Assembly (NCBI RefSeq): GCF_014905175.1 | Contig: NC_057791.1 | Coordinates: 20,746,537 to 20,810,536, forward strand | Source of the DNA: Aphidius gifuensis | Lineage: Eukaryota; Arthropoda; Insecta; Hymenoptera; Braconidae | Direction of reading: 5' to 3' | Length of the DNA: 64,000 nt | Part shown: piece after piece, positions 63,391-64,000 of the stretch | Position numbering within the stretch: the stretch's first letter is position 1 | Layout: every line of letters begins with the position of its first letter | Translations under genes and position numbers: made by a program | Notes under the pieces: model-generated | The model's database searches: none | What the model was told of the DNA's origin: nothing | The model's input: only the letters and a program-made list of their open reading frames with translations

Positions 63391-64000
63391 CTTTTTATAT
63401 GTATATATTTTTTTTTTGACCTATATTTTCGTCTTGTTCTCATTAGGTATCTAAAAAACTCATTTTCATTTCATCTGTCATCTTCGAAGTATTTTAATGG
63501 AAATTTTTAAAAAGACATCTCAATGATAAAATAGAAAAAAATATATTGGGTAATATCGAGTCTTGAATTGGGATTTGGGATTATCATGGGGTTCAAACCT
63601 GAATCAGACCTGGCAAACAAGTCTGATCGAAGTTTGAATTGATGGTTTTTACAAGTCTTGAAATATTTACAATTTTTTTTTACAACAGGTAGTCAAATTA
63701 TTGGAACAACTGTCGAAATAATTATTGAGTCAACTAGTATGTAATTATACTTAATCAACATAAATTAAATTATTAAATCTGAACGCTTTTTTTAGCTCAA
63801 AAATAACTTTGAATATTAGAGAATAAATAAAAATTGAACGAGTACATAGGAAAACAAAACACTGACCTCATTTGAGGTATCGATTTTCAGTTATAAGGCC
63901 ATCCTTTTCTCGATTTGTTTCTTTTTTTTTTTACTAAAGAAATTCAAACGCATGAAAGACCGTTTATATCGAAAATAAAAAAGAAGAAAAAACATTTTGG
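63391..64000. other. AT-rich non-coding end of window
   Basis: No supported gene. A moderately complex segment lies at 63550-63640 and an acceptor-like TTTTTTACAACAG at about 63676-63688 is followed by AT-rich sequence. Confidence 0.55.

Overview
This looks like a nuclear window from a very AT-rich animal genome, most probably an arthropod or insect. GC is about a quarter by eye. Homopolymer A/T runs, (TA)n tracts and AT-rich introns with GT..AG borders are everywhere. There are no operons, Shine-Dalgarno sites or densely packed genes. Insects with this composition include some parasitoid wasps, but nothing here fixes the taxon. I recognise no known gene family by name.

Coding content is sparse. 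The one strong coding segment is a + strand exon at about 43742-44335: roughly 197 open codons, a polyglutamine tract, a proline-rich SH3-ligand-like end and a GTAAGA donor. It has no usable ATG, so it is probably internal to a gene with very long introns. At the left edge, a short exon (151-229, + strand) with good splice borders and A/T-ending codons may be joined to a last exon at 679-736, which would be the 3' end of another gene. A few other short segments with strong splice signals, and about a dozen ATG-initiated ORFs of 59-96 codons, are listed with low confidence. At this base composition a rough stop-codon estimate predicts dozens of chance ORFs of that size.

The clearest non-genic structures are repeats. 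At 29032-30825 there are twelve tandem copies of a 120-160 bp unit, each with a GCTAGC core and most with a CATCG/CGATG dyad. Two 7-3-7 hairpins flank the array, and the right one is pure GC in an AT-rich setting. Two diverged copies of a split block lie 14 kb apart on the minus strand (24841-25354 and 39200-39707). They share a fossil reading frame, a one-codon in-frame indel and splice sites at matching positions.

Layout: 1-740, possible 3' end of a gene; 740-24800, AT-rich non-coding DNA with scattered GC islands; 24.8-25.9 kb, first copy of the duplicated block plus small ORFs; 29.0-30.9 kb, tandem array; 31-39 kb, non-coding; 39.2-40.4 kb, second copy plus a small ORF; 42-44.3 kb, possible upstream region and the main exon; 44.3-64 kb, probably intron or intergenic DNA. 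I see no CRISPR array, rRNA, convincing tRNA or intact transposon.
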